From the NCBI GenBank assembly GCA_002352045.1, contig DEHT01000070.1, forward strand, positions 23,479 through 45,243: DNA of 21,765 nt. Reading direction: 5' to 3'. Positions 15,695-21,765 of this stretch are shown one piece after another. The notes below the pieces were generated by a model, which was given only the letters and a program-made list of their open reading frames with translations, did not search any database and had not been told where the DNA came from. Origin of the DNA: Chitinophagaceae bacterium UBA2793 (lineage in GTDB: Bacteria; Bacteroidota; Bacteroidia; Chitinophagales; Chitinophagaceae). Position numbers and translations under genes: made by a program. The stretch's first letter is position 1. Each line of letters begins with the position of its first letter.

Positions 15695-17119
15695 TCAATA
15701 ATTTTCCCTTACCCATTTTAAAAACTTCTCCACCGCTTTTCTAACCGGTGTGGCTCCGGTGGAATAATTATTGGCCAATACCGAAAATATCAACACTTTG
15801 TTTTTCTTAGTAATTAAGTAACCGCTCAATGCACAGTTGTTGCTTAGGGTGCCTGTTTTGGCAAACAGGTATGGAGTATCGCTCACATAATAGTTTTTAA
15901 GCGTGCCTTCGCCACCGGTGGGTAAAATATTTTTTATTCGCTCCCAGCTAAATTCTTTTTTTGTTTTATGCAGCAGCCAAACAAAACTTTGCGGTGTAAA
16001 CAAATTATAGCGACTAAGGCCGCTGCCATCAACCCAGCGAGGCTTTTGTGGTAAATCTTTTAAATCGGTTTTTAAAAGCGAATCAATGGTCCATTCTGTA
16101 CTCAGGTGGCCAAATAATTTATTGCCTGCCATCAACAAAATTTGTTCTGCAAAAAAATTATCGCTCCGGTGCATCATGGGTTTTAATATCGAATCGGTGG
16201 GTTGAGAAAAAATAGGTTTAAAATTATTTTTTAATTCGGCAGGTACATTACCCTTAAAATATTGAGCAGCACTTACTACCGATTTTTTTATGGTATCAGT
16301 CAATAATAGCATGGTCGTTTGTGCATCGGCAGTAAAAGGTACTTCCTGTAATTTTTCTTTTTGATAAGACAATGAAATATTGAAAATATTTTCATTCAAA
16401 TCTTTTTTTACAGAAAAGTAGGTTTTGGGTTGTGCCGAATTTAATCTCACAAAATCAGTAACTATTTCGTTGGGGATTTGAAATTTTTGTGAACTCCAAT
16501 AGGCCGGGTTTGAAAATAACGAAGGTTGTACAATATAGCTTGCCGGTTTGGAATGATTAATGGTTGCCCTTACACTATCATCTATACTGTAAAATTTGGC
16601 TATGTTGCCATACATTGGCATTGCCGATTTTTCGGCCATGTAATAATATGGATAATCGTTCCAAGCCCAACCCTTGCCCCAGTTTTCATCTAAAAAATTG
16701 CCCCAGTTTATTACAATGGTTTTGCCGTTTTGTTTTAAAAAAGAAAGCAGCGGTTGATTTGTAAATTCACTGTTTAAAAAACTTGGGTCGCCTGTAGGCT
16801 CAATCACTATATCTTCACCCAGAATGCTATATTGAGCCGCCTCTAAACTATCTCCCAAATATTTCATGGCTGCATACATGCTAAACAATTTTGTATTGCT
16901 GGCAGGTATAAAGTATTTATCGGCATTGTGGTGGTAAATATATTTTCCGGTAGAAGGGTCGAAAATGGAGATTCCAATATGGCCATGCTGTATGGCTGTG
17001 TCGGAAAAAAGATATTGCCTGGCCTGCTTATTTATTTGTTTACTCACAGAGCAGGAGTAGTGAAAAAATGAATAAAAAATAATTAGTAAAAAATAATTAA
17101 TTGAGAGAATCCTTTTCAT
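15695..17119 (-). CDS. dacB: D-alanyl-D-alanine carboxypeptidase/endopeptidase (PBP4, family S13)
   Basis: This protein removes the terminal D-Ala from peptidoglycan stem peptides or cuts D-Ala-mDAP cross-links in the periplasm. The 474-residue length is normal for the family. The three penicillin-binding motifs are intact: S74-N-T-K77 with the nucleophile S74, S319-D-N321, and K421-T-G423. The family's DGSGLSRYN segment is at about 364-372. The N-terminus is hydrophobic and ends in YSC (C23). This could be a relaxed Bacteroidota lipobox, but the match is poor, so a lipoprotein is possible rather than certain. It lies 65 nt downstream of the arginase-fold gene on the same strand, so they could share a transcript, although the functions are unrelated. 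Confidence 0.94.
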   Translation of the reverse strand: MKRILSINYFLLIIFYSFFHYSCSVSKQINKQARQYLFSDTAIQHGHIGISIFDPSTGKYIYHHNADKYFIPASNTKLFSMYAAMKYLGDSLEAAQYSILGEDIVIEPTGDPSFLNSEFTNQPLLSFLKQNGKTIVINWGNFLDENWGKGWAWNDYPYYYMAEKSAMPMYGNIAKFYSIDDSVRATINHSKPASYIVQPSLFSNPAYWSSQKFQIPNEIVTDFVRLNSAQPKTYFSVKKDLNENIFNISLSYQKEKLQEVPFTADAQTTMLLLTDTIKKSVVSAAQYFKGNVPAELKNNFKPIFSQPTDSILKPMMHRSDNFFAEQILLMAGNKLFGHLSTEWTIDSLLKTDLKDLPQKPRWVDGSGLSRYNLFTPQSFVWLLHKTKKEFSWERIKNILPTGGEGTLKNYYVSDTPYLFAKTGTLSNNCALSGYLITKKNKVLIFSVLANNYSTGATPVRKAVEKFLKWVRENY

Positions 17120-17184
17120 TGTTATTTACTGATTTATTAATTATTGCAAAACCGGGCTCCTTACCAAACTATCACATCGCCCAA

Positions 17185-18312
17185 TTAATTTCTTTCCTGC
17201 GTACGCAACCATCTTTCCGGAATATCGTTGTGCTTGGCCTGCAAATAATCTCTTTGGCTGCAAGCAATAAATTCCTGGTCGGGCATTTGCATCCACCATC
17301 TACCGGTGCGTTTGCTTTGTAAAAACAAGGTATCTACTTCTCCAAACAAGGTATGGAATTCGTTAAACTGGTTGCGGTCGTCGAAGTTAGCTTCCTGTAA
17401 ACTTTTATATCGGCCATCAAAAAAGTACCAAATCATTTGCGAAATTTGGCGGGCAGTTAATTCGCCCACATCGTCCTGCGGACGGTAACCATAAATGCCA
17501 AAACTGCTTAGCCGGTCGCTCATGCCTGCAAAGCGGGTAAGCATACAGGCATCAATACCGGTAAGCCCATTCGGACAGTTTTTGTTGGCAGGTGCATCGC
17601 TGTATTTTAGAGCGTTCATGTCGAAACTCAATAGGTTGGTATTGCGGAGTACCGGTTCCATTTCATCAATACTTTCTGTAACGGTTCCTACTCTAAAACA
17701 ATCAAAACGTAATTTGTCCATTGTTTCTAACATGCGTGGATGCACGAAATAACTTTGAAAAGCAATATGGTTGTAGTGCTTCACCATGCTAGGTTCGCCG
17801 GTTAGCATATCCAGTAAAAAATTTTGGCTTCTTACAGGGCTTTCGCCTCTAAGGTCTATCATGGCATCTATACAGGTTGCTTCAATTTGTTTGCCGTTTT
17901 CAATATAAGCACCATATTGAGCCAGGGTAATATCATGTGATCCCCCCAGCAATAAAACTGTTTTCTTTTTTTTCAGTAATTCAGCCAGAATGGTTCTAAT
18001 AGCAGCATAGCTGTCGGTAATTTCATCGCCCTTTTTAACATTGCCTATATCGGCTATTTTAATATGGCTATGCCAATAGTGAAGCTGGTATAAATGTTTT
18101 CGTATAAGGTTGGCTGCAATGTCATCGTTGTCAAAAAAACTGTTTCCCCGGTTTTCTGTAATGCCCATCAATATAATTTCTGCCTCCTCTACATTTGGTA
18201 GTTCTTCTTCATAAATATCTATATGCTTTCCCAATTGACCATCGGTGTAGCCTTCGTCATTGTTTAATTGATGAACAGGTACAGGGTCCAGAAATTCTAT
18301 CAAATCGAGCAT
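17185..18312 (-). CDS. Arginase/formimidoylglutamase-fold protein with incomplete metal site
   Basis: This ureohydrolase-fold protein is 375 residues from the ATG at 18310-18312. I choose that start because a strong promoter (18331-18360) lies between it and an alternative in-frame TTG at 18387, which would therefore not be transcribed. The N-terminal segment HQLNNDEGYTDGQLG is typical of Bacteroidota members annotated formimidoylglutamase or arginase. Of the six Mn ligands of active family members, H126 (GGSHD), D149 and D153 (DAMID) and D231 (SFDMN) remain, while the second-motif His is M151 and the last Asp is N233. The segment SDAP (238-241) replaces the usual DPxxxP. It could be a modified-metal enzyme, a non-catalytic member, or act on an unknown guanidino-type substrate. 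The family call is firm; the reaction is not. Confidence 0.85.
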   Translation of the reverse strand: MLDLIEFLDPVPVHQLNNDEGYTDGQLGKHIDIYEEELPNVEEAEIILMGITENRGNSFFDNDDIAANLIRKHLYQLHYWHSHIKIADIGNVKKGDEITDSYAAIRTILAELLKKKKTVLLLGGSHDITLAQYGAYIENGKQIEATCIDAMIDLRGESPVRSQNFLLDMLTGEPSMVKHYNHIAFQSYFVHPRMLETMDKLRFDCFRVGTVTESIDEMEPVLRNTNLLSFDMNALKYSDAPANKNCPNGLTGIDACMLTRFAGMSDRLSSFGIYGYRPQDDVGELTARQISQMIWYFFDGRYKSLQEANFDDRNQFNEFHTLFGEVDTLFLQSKRTGRWWMQMPDQEFIACSQRDYLQAKHNDIPERWLRTQERN

Positions 18313-18330
18313 GCTGTGTAAAGTTTGCGG

Positions 18331-18360
18331 CAAACCTAAAGAAAATACATTGAAATACAA
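18331..18360 (-). promoter_or_regulatory. Bacteroidota-type promoter of the arginase-fold gene
   Basis: On the minus strand, TTG (18360-18358) is followed after 19 nt by TAGGTTTG (18338-18331), a full match to TTG-N17-23-TAnnTTTG. Transcription would start roughly 10-15 nt before the ATG at 18312, which supports that start codon. Confidence 0.6.
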
Positions 18361-18509
18361 TTTCAGTAGAGTAACAGCATTTGGCAATGGTGAGTAAGCT
18401 AATAAGCCATCAACGGCGAGCCAGGAATCATGAGTGTGTTTTGAAAGATCGTGCTGTGCAGCCGGTGGCTCATATCTTATTAGTAATCTATTTTGAACAA
18501 ACCTTTCCC

Positions 18510-18536
18510 AATTGGGTAAAGCCCAATTAATTTTTT
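18510..18536 (+). terminator. Terminator-like hairpin in the korA leader region
   Basis: AATTGGG (18510-18516) pairs perfectly with CCCAATT (18522-18528) around TAAAG, followed by AA and six T (18531-18536). In the + direction this is a good intrinsic terminator. No + strand gene lies upstream until mutL ends at 15655, so it would act on a short leader or small RNA, or as an attenuator ahead of korA. The 273 nt between the two divergent start codons hold no other gene. Confidence 0.55.
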
Positions 18537-18551
18537 GCCATTAACTCTTTG

Positions 18552-18559
18552 TACCTTTA
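18552..18559 (+). promoter_or_regulatory. Candidate -7 element of korA
   Basis: TACCTTTA, preceded by CTTTG, matches TAnnTTTG at 7 of 8 positions and lies 26 nt before the ATG at 18586. No TTG at the usual distance is seen (one at 18535-18537 is only 14 nt away). If used, transcription would begin downstream of the terminator-like hairpin. Confidence 0.4.
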
Positions 18560-18585
18560 CGGCCTATTATTATAAAACGAATCTT

Positions 18586-20430
18586 ATGCCAGATACACAG
18601 GAAGTTTTAAGCGAAGTAGTGATAAAATTTGCCGGCGATAGTGGAGATGGAATGCAGTTAACCGGAAGCCAGTTCACCAACAACTCAGCCTTATTGGGTG
18701 TGGACCTTGCTACCTTCCCCGATTTTCCGGCCGAAATACGAGCACCCATTGGCACACTTCCGGGAGTAAGTGGCTTTCAGTTAAGAATAAGTTCTAATGC
18801 CATATATACACCAGGTGATGAGTGTGATGTGCTGGTAGCCATGAATGCCGCTGCATTAAAAGTAAATTTAAAGGCACTGAAAAAAGGCGGAAAAATAATT
18901 GCTAATACCGATGGGTTCGATAGTAAAAATTTACGCCTTGCCAATTATCCCGATGGTGTAAACCCTATAGAAGATAATAGCCTCGATGGTTACGAAGTAA
19001 TAAAAATGGATGTAACCAAAATGACCCGTGAAGCATTGAAAGAGATTACCATGGGTACTAAAGAAAAAGACCGTGCAAAAAATATGTTTGTGCTGGGCTT
19101 TTTGTATTGGATGTACAACCGAAATATGGATAATACCATAAATTTTTTAACGGAAAAGTTTGGAAAGAAACCCGAGATACTTCAAAGCAATGTGCTTGCG
19201 CTAAAAGCCGGCTACAATTATGGCGATACCACCGAAACTTTTACCCATCGCTACTCAGTAGAAAAAGCAAAAATGCAAGCAGGTACCTACCGATCCATAA
19301 TGGGTAACCAGGCATTGGCTTATGGTTTAATTGCTGCTGCACAAAAAACAGGGCTCACCTTATTTTTAGGTTCATACCCCATTACGCCTGCTTCTGATAT
19401 TTTACACGAACTGAGCAGGTATAAAAACTTTGGCGTAAAAACTTTTCAGGCCGAAGATGAAATTGCAGCCATTGCATCGGCCATAGGTGCCAGCTATGGC
19501 GGCAATATTGGGCTCACTACAACCAGTGGCCCGGGCATGGCATTAAAAACCGAAGCAATGGGCCTGGCAGTAATGCTTGAAATACCATTGGTGATTGTGA
19601 ATGTACAGCGTGGAGGACCAAGCACCGGCCTGCCTACCAAAACAGAGCAAAGCGATTTATTGCAGGCATACTACGGCAGAAACGGTGAATGCCCCATGCC
19701 TATTATAGCATCAAGCACACCCAGCGATTGTTTTGAAGTAGCTTACGAAGCCGTGAGAATTGCCATTCAACACATGACACCCATTATTTTATTAAGTGAT
19801 GGTTATATAGCCAATGGTGCAGAACCCTGGAAGTTCCCTGCAGCGGCAGATTTACCACCCATTCATGTAAAATTTAAAACCGAATTGTGGGAAGGCGAGG
19901 AAAAATTTCAGCCTTATTTAAGAGACGAAAACTTAGTACGACCATGGGTGATACCCGGCACCGCAGCATTGGAACACCGCATTGGTGGATTGGAAAAACA
20001 AAACATTACCGGTAATATAAGCTACGACCCCGATAACCATGAAACCATGGTTAAAATCAGGCAGGAAAAAGTAGATAAAATTGCTGCACATATTCCAGCT
20101 CAACAAATAGACAGTGGAGCAGAAAAAGGAAAAGTACTGGTGCTTGGCTGGGGAAGCACTTATGGAGCTATTAAATCGGCTTGTATTGAATTGCAGGCAC
20201 AAGGCCATTCGGTTTCGCATGTGCATTTGCGTTATGTAAGGCCTTTCCCTTCAAACCTCGGAGATATTTTGAAAAATTTTGATAAAGTAATAATCCCGGA
20301 AATCAACAACGGGCAACTCATAAAAATTATCAGAGACCAGTTTTTAGTGGATGCCATTGGGTACAATAAAATAAAAGGAGTGCCCATTACAAAAACAGAA
20401 TTGGTTGAATTTTTAAAAGAACATTTGTAA
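18586..20430 (+). CDS. korA: 2-oxoacid:ferredoxin (2-oxoglutarate) oxidoreductase, fused gamma-alpha subunit
   Basis: This subunit belongs to the enzyme that oxidatively decarboxylates 2-oxoglutarate (or another 2-oxoacid) to an acyl-CoA with reduction of ferredoxin. From the ATG at 18586 it is 614 residues. The N-terminal gamma domain (about 10-200) begins with VVIKFAGDSGDGMQLTG. The alpha domain starts near residue 235 and contains SYPITPASDILHELS and TSGPGMALKTEAMGLA with RGGPSTGLPTK, the thiamine-pyrophosphate-interface region. A C-terminal domain follows (KVLVLGWGSTYGAI to the end). The alternative TTG at 18535 would add 17 unconserved residues and overlap the promoter, so I reject it. 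The partner beta subunit (KorB, thiamine pyrophosphate and FeS binding) is not adjacent: a terminator follows directly and a deacetylase comes next. Substrate preference cannot be fixed from the sequence. Confidence 0.93.
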   Translation: MPDTQEVLSEVVIKFAGDSGDGMQLTGSQFTNNSALLGVDLATFPDFPAEIRAPIGTLPGVSGFQLRISSNAIYTPGDECDVLVAMNAAALKVNLKALKKGGKIIANTDGFDSKNLRLANYPDGVNPIEDNSLDGYEVIKMDVTKMTREALKEITMGTKEKDRAKNMFVLGFLYWMYNRNMDNTINFLTEKFGKKPEILQSNVLALKAGYNYGDTTETFTHRYSVEKAKMQAGTYRSIMGNQALAYGLIAAAQKTGLTLFLGSYPITPASDILHELSRYKNFGVKTFQAEDEIAAIASAIGASYGGNIGLTTTSGPGMALKTEAMGLAVMLEIPLVIVNVQRGGPSTGLPTKTEQSDLLQAYYGRNGECPMPIIASSTPSDCFEVAYEAVRIAIQHMTPIILLSDGYIANGAEPWKFPAAADLPPIHVKFKTELWEGEEKFQPYLRDENLVRPWVIPGTAALEHRIGGLEKQNITGNISYDPDNHETMVKIRQEKVDKIAAHIPAQQIDSGAEKGKVLVLGWGSTYGAIKSACIELQAQGHSVSHVHLRYVRPFPSNLGDILKNFDKVIIPEINNGQLIKIIRDQFLVDAIGYNKIKGVPITKTELVEFLKEHL

Positions 20431-20439
20431 ATAATTTGG

Positions 20440-20466
20440 GCCGCTTTCAATAGCGGCTTTCTTTTT
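20440..20466 (+). terminator. Rho-independent terminator of korA
   Basis: GCCGCT (20440-20445) pairs perfectly with AGCGGC (20452-20457) around TTCAAT, and a T-rich tract (TTTCTTTTT) follows. It lies 10 nt after the korA stop codon, so korA is most likely a single-gene transcript. Confidence 0.85.
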
Positions 20467-20496
20467 CAATTGAAGTTTCAGTGTACAATTAATATT

Positions 20497-20504
20497 TACA
20501 TTTG
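20497..20504 (+). promoter_or_regulatory. Candidate -7 element for the deacetylase-formyltransferase operon
   Basis: TACATTTG, followed by CCGC, fully matches TAnnTTTG. A TTG at 20470-20472 is 24 nt upstream, just beyond the usual spacing. It lies right after the korA terminator and 43 nt before the ATG at 20548. Confidence 0.5.
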
Positions 20505-20547
20505 CCGCATCGGAATGTAAAGCCGGTTCAATATATTTTGATAAACT

Positions 20548-21540
20548 ATGAGTAAAATAAACCATGGGAAATTTGTAATTTCTCTCGACTTTGAATTGAT
20601 GTGGGGCGTTAGGGATAAAAAAACCATTGAAAGCTACGGCGCAAGCATAAAGGGTGTACACACGGTAATGCCGGGCCTGTTAAACATTTTCAATAAGTAT
20701 CACATTAAAGGAACTTTTTCAACAGTAGGTTTTCTTTTTTTTAAATCAAAAAAAGAAATGCTGGAGGGTTTACCTTCCATAAAACCCAATTATGCTAACA
20801 AAAATCTATCGCCATACGAAGGAAATTACATTGAGAGCATAGGTGCAAATGCCGAAGATGATTTATATCATTTTGCACCGCTTCTTATTGAGCAAATAAA
20901 AATACACGAAGACCAGGAAATTGGCACACACACTTTTTCGCATTATTACTGTTTAGAAGCCGGGCAAACACTGGAGTCTTTTAATGCCGACCTTGAAATG
21001 GCCATTGCTGTAGCTCAAAAAAATAATGTGCAACTTACTTCCTTGATTTTTCCACGCAACCAGTTCAACGAAAATTATTTGAAAATTTGTAGCCAAAATG
21101 GTATTACCTGCTACAGGGGGAATGAGCACTCCTGGCTGTACAGTGCCAAAAATCAAGAGGATGAAAGTATGTGGAGACGAGCTTTACGACTGTTGGATGC
21201 TTATATCAATATTTCGGGGCACAACTGTTATACGGATGAATATATTGCTTCCAAAACTCCGCAAGACATTCCTTCGAGCAGATTTTTAAGGCCCTACTCA
21301 AACAAACTTCGATTTTTAGATTGGCTAAGGCTTGCAAGAATAAAATCGGGGATGAGCCATGCTGCCAAAAATAATCTTACTTATCACCTGTGGTGGCACC
21401 CACATAATTTTGGAATTAATCAAAAGGAAAATTTTGCTTTTTTAGAGCAAATATTACAGCACTATCAAAAGTTGAACCGACAATATGGCTTCAACAGTTA
21501 TACAATGAGTAATTTAGCCGCCCTTTTAAAAAATGACTGA
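20548..21540 (+). CDS. Polysaccharide deacetylase (NodB-homology) family protein
   Basis: This is a predicted metal-dependent deacetylase of carbohydrate substrates, 330 residues, with no signal peptide, so it is probably cytoplasmic. NodB motif 1 reads SLDFELMW (D14, E16), motif 2 is GTHTFSHYY (H128 and H132, the HxxxH metal pair), and motif 3 is FPRNQFN (P169, R170). WWHPHNFG (about 282-289) supplies the last motif and its His. An insert of about 50 residues between motifs 1 and 2 (about 67-118) is atypical of the minimal domain. It overlaps the next gene, a formyltransferase, by 8 nt. That pairing points to modification of an amino sugar for lipopolysaccharide or capsule, not chitin breakdown. 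The substrate is inferred from context only. Confidence 0.88.
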   Translation: MSKINHGKFVISLDFELMWGVRDKKTIESYGASIKGVHTVMPGLLNIFNKYHIKGTFSTVGFLFFKSKKEMLEGLPSIKPNYANKNLSPYEGNYIESIGANAEDDLYHFAPLLIEQIKIHEDQEIGTHTFSHYYCLEAGQTLESFNADLEMAIAVAQKNNVQLTSLIFPRNQFNENYLKICSQNGITCYRGNEHSWLYSAKNQEDESMWRRALRLLDAYINISGHNCYTDEYIASKTPQDIPSSRFLRPYSNKLRFLDWLRLARIKSGMSHAAKNNLTYHLWWHPHNFGINQKENFAFLEQILQHYQKLNRQYGFNSYTMSNLAALLKND

Positions 21541-21765
21541 GAAAAAAATTGTTTTAGTAGCCGGTAAAGGTGCACCCACCCATATTGTTTTTAATGCCAT
21601 AGAAAAAGAGCATGGCATCAGCCTTGCCATTATTGAAGATAAAGAAGACCTCAAAAAATTTATTAAACGTCGAATTAAAAGATTGGGTATTGTAACTGTA
21701 GCCGGGCAAATATTGTTTCAAGTTTTGGTATTGAAGCTTTTAAAGCGGGTATCCAAAAACAGGTA
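21533..21765 (+). CDS. Formyltransferase-family protein, N-terminal part (3' end outside window)
   Basis: The reading frame opens at ATG 21533, overlapping the last 8 nt of the deacetylase gene (ATGACTGA), and stays open to the window end (77 codons). The start MTEKKIVLVAGKGAPTHIVF resembles the first strand and loop of the Rossmann-like formyl_transf fold. The basic stretch KKFIKRRIKRLGIVTVAGQI is, from memory, typical of Bacteroidota sugar formyltransferases near deacetylases. The catalytic Asn-His-Asp residues lie beyond the window, so activity cannot be judged. The overlap implies translational coupling with the deacetylase. A sugar N-formyltransferase using a formyl-tetrahydrofolate donor is the likely role; methionyl-tRNA formyltransferase is less likely. 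Confidence 0.62.
   Translation, partial: MTEKKIVLVAGKGAPTHIVFNAIEKEHGISLAIIEDKEDLKKFIKRRIKRLGIVTVAGQILFQVLVLKLLKRVSKNR

Noticed and set aside
15682..15706. Direct repeat ATAATTTT twice with a short spacer between mutL and the PBP4 gene
   Set aside because: Short AT-rich repeats are expected by chance here, and there is no stem or attachment-site feature.
18313..18536. Open frame continuing about 75 codons upstream of the arginase-fold ATG, including a TTG start at 18387
   Set aside because: The extension contains no ATG or GTG, and a strong promoter for the gene lies inside it. Conserved sequence begins near the ATG at 18312.
18535..18585. TTG start adding 17 residues to KorA
   Set aside because: The added residues do not resemble the family, the codons overlap a promoter-like element, and the ATG at 18586 gives the expected N-terminus.

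Overview
The window looks like a chromosome segment from a member of the phylum Bacteroidota, probably family Chitinophagaceae or a relative. The evidence is: moderate-to-low GC; almost no Shine-Dalgarno sequences; several promoters of the Bacteroidota type (TTG, about 19-20 nt, TAnnTTTG); signal peptides ending in FAQ; and phylum-typical proteins such as a GH3/serine-hydrolase fusion, a fused KorA, a divergent arginase-fold protein and a MutL lacking the endonuclease motifs. No rRNA, tRNA, CRISPR array, transposase or prophage gene is visible.

Layout. Positions 1-2340 (+) hold the 3' part of a large unknown protein and a secreted unknown protein. alaS (2577-5195) is on the minus strand. A compact + strand operon (5443-7565) follows: a membrane-anchored M23 peptidase, a MerR-type regulator and a periplasmic thioredoxin-fold protein with a single active-site Cys. 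An MHS-type MFS transporter (7737-9326) and a small two-helix membrane protein (9422-9682) come next, separated by a cluster of short palindromes resembling a REP doublet. Positions 9754-10820 hold an AT-rich two-gene module, an HTH-DUF433 protein coupled to a DUF5615 PIN-like protein, which reads as a toxin-antitoxin pair with a palindromic operator candidate. A 972-residue GH3/beta-lactamase-fold protein (minus) is divergent from mutL (+, TTG start). A D,D-carboxypeptidase of the PBP4 type and an arginase-fold protein (both minus) follow. Then korA (+), a clear terminator, a NodB-type polysaccharide deacetylase and the start of a formyltransferase that runs off the window.

Functionally this is mostly housekeeping: translation (alaS), mismatch repair (mutL), central metabolism (korA) and cell-wall turnover (M23, GH3/serine hydrolase, PBP4). 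The last two genes overlap and probably serve surface-polysaccharide sugar modification. The accessory parts are the toxin-antitoxin-like module and the two unknown genes at the left edge. Points that deserve attention are the loss of metal-ligand residues in the arginase-fold protein and in MutL, an orphan terminator-like hairpin in the korA leader, KorA without an adjacent KorB, and the palindrome cluster at 9328-9405.
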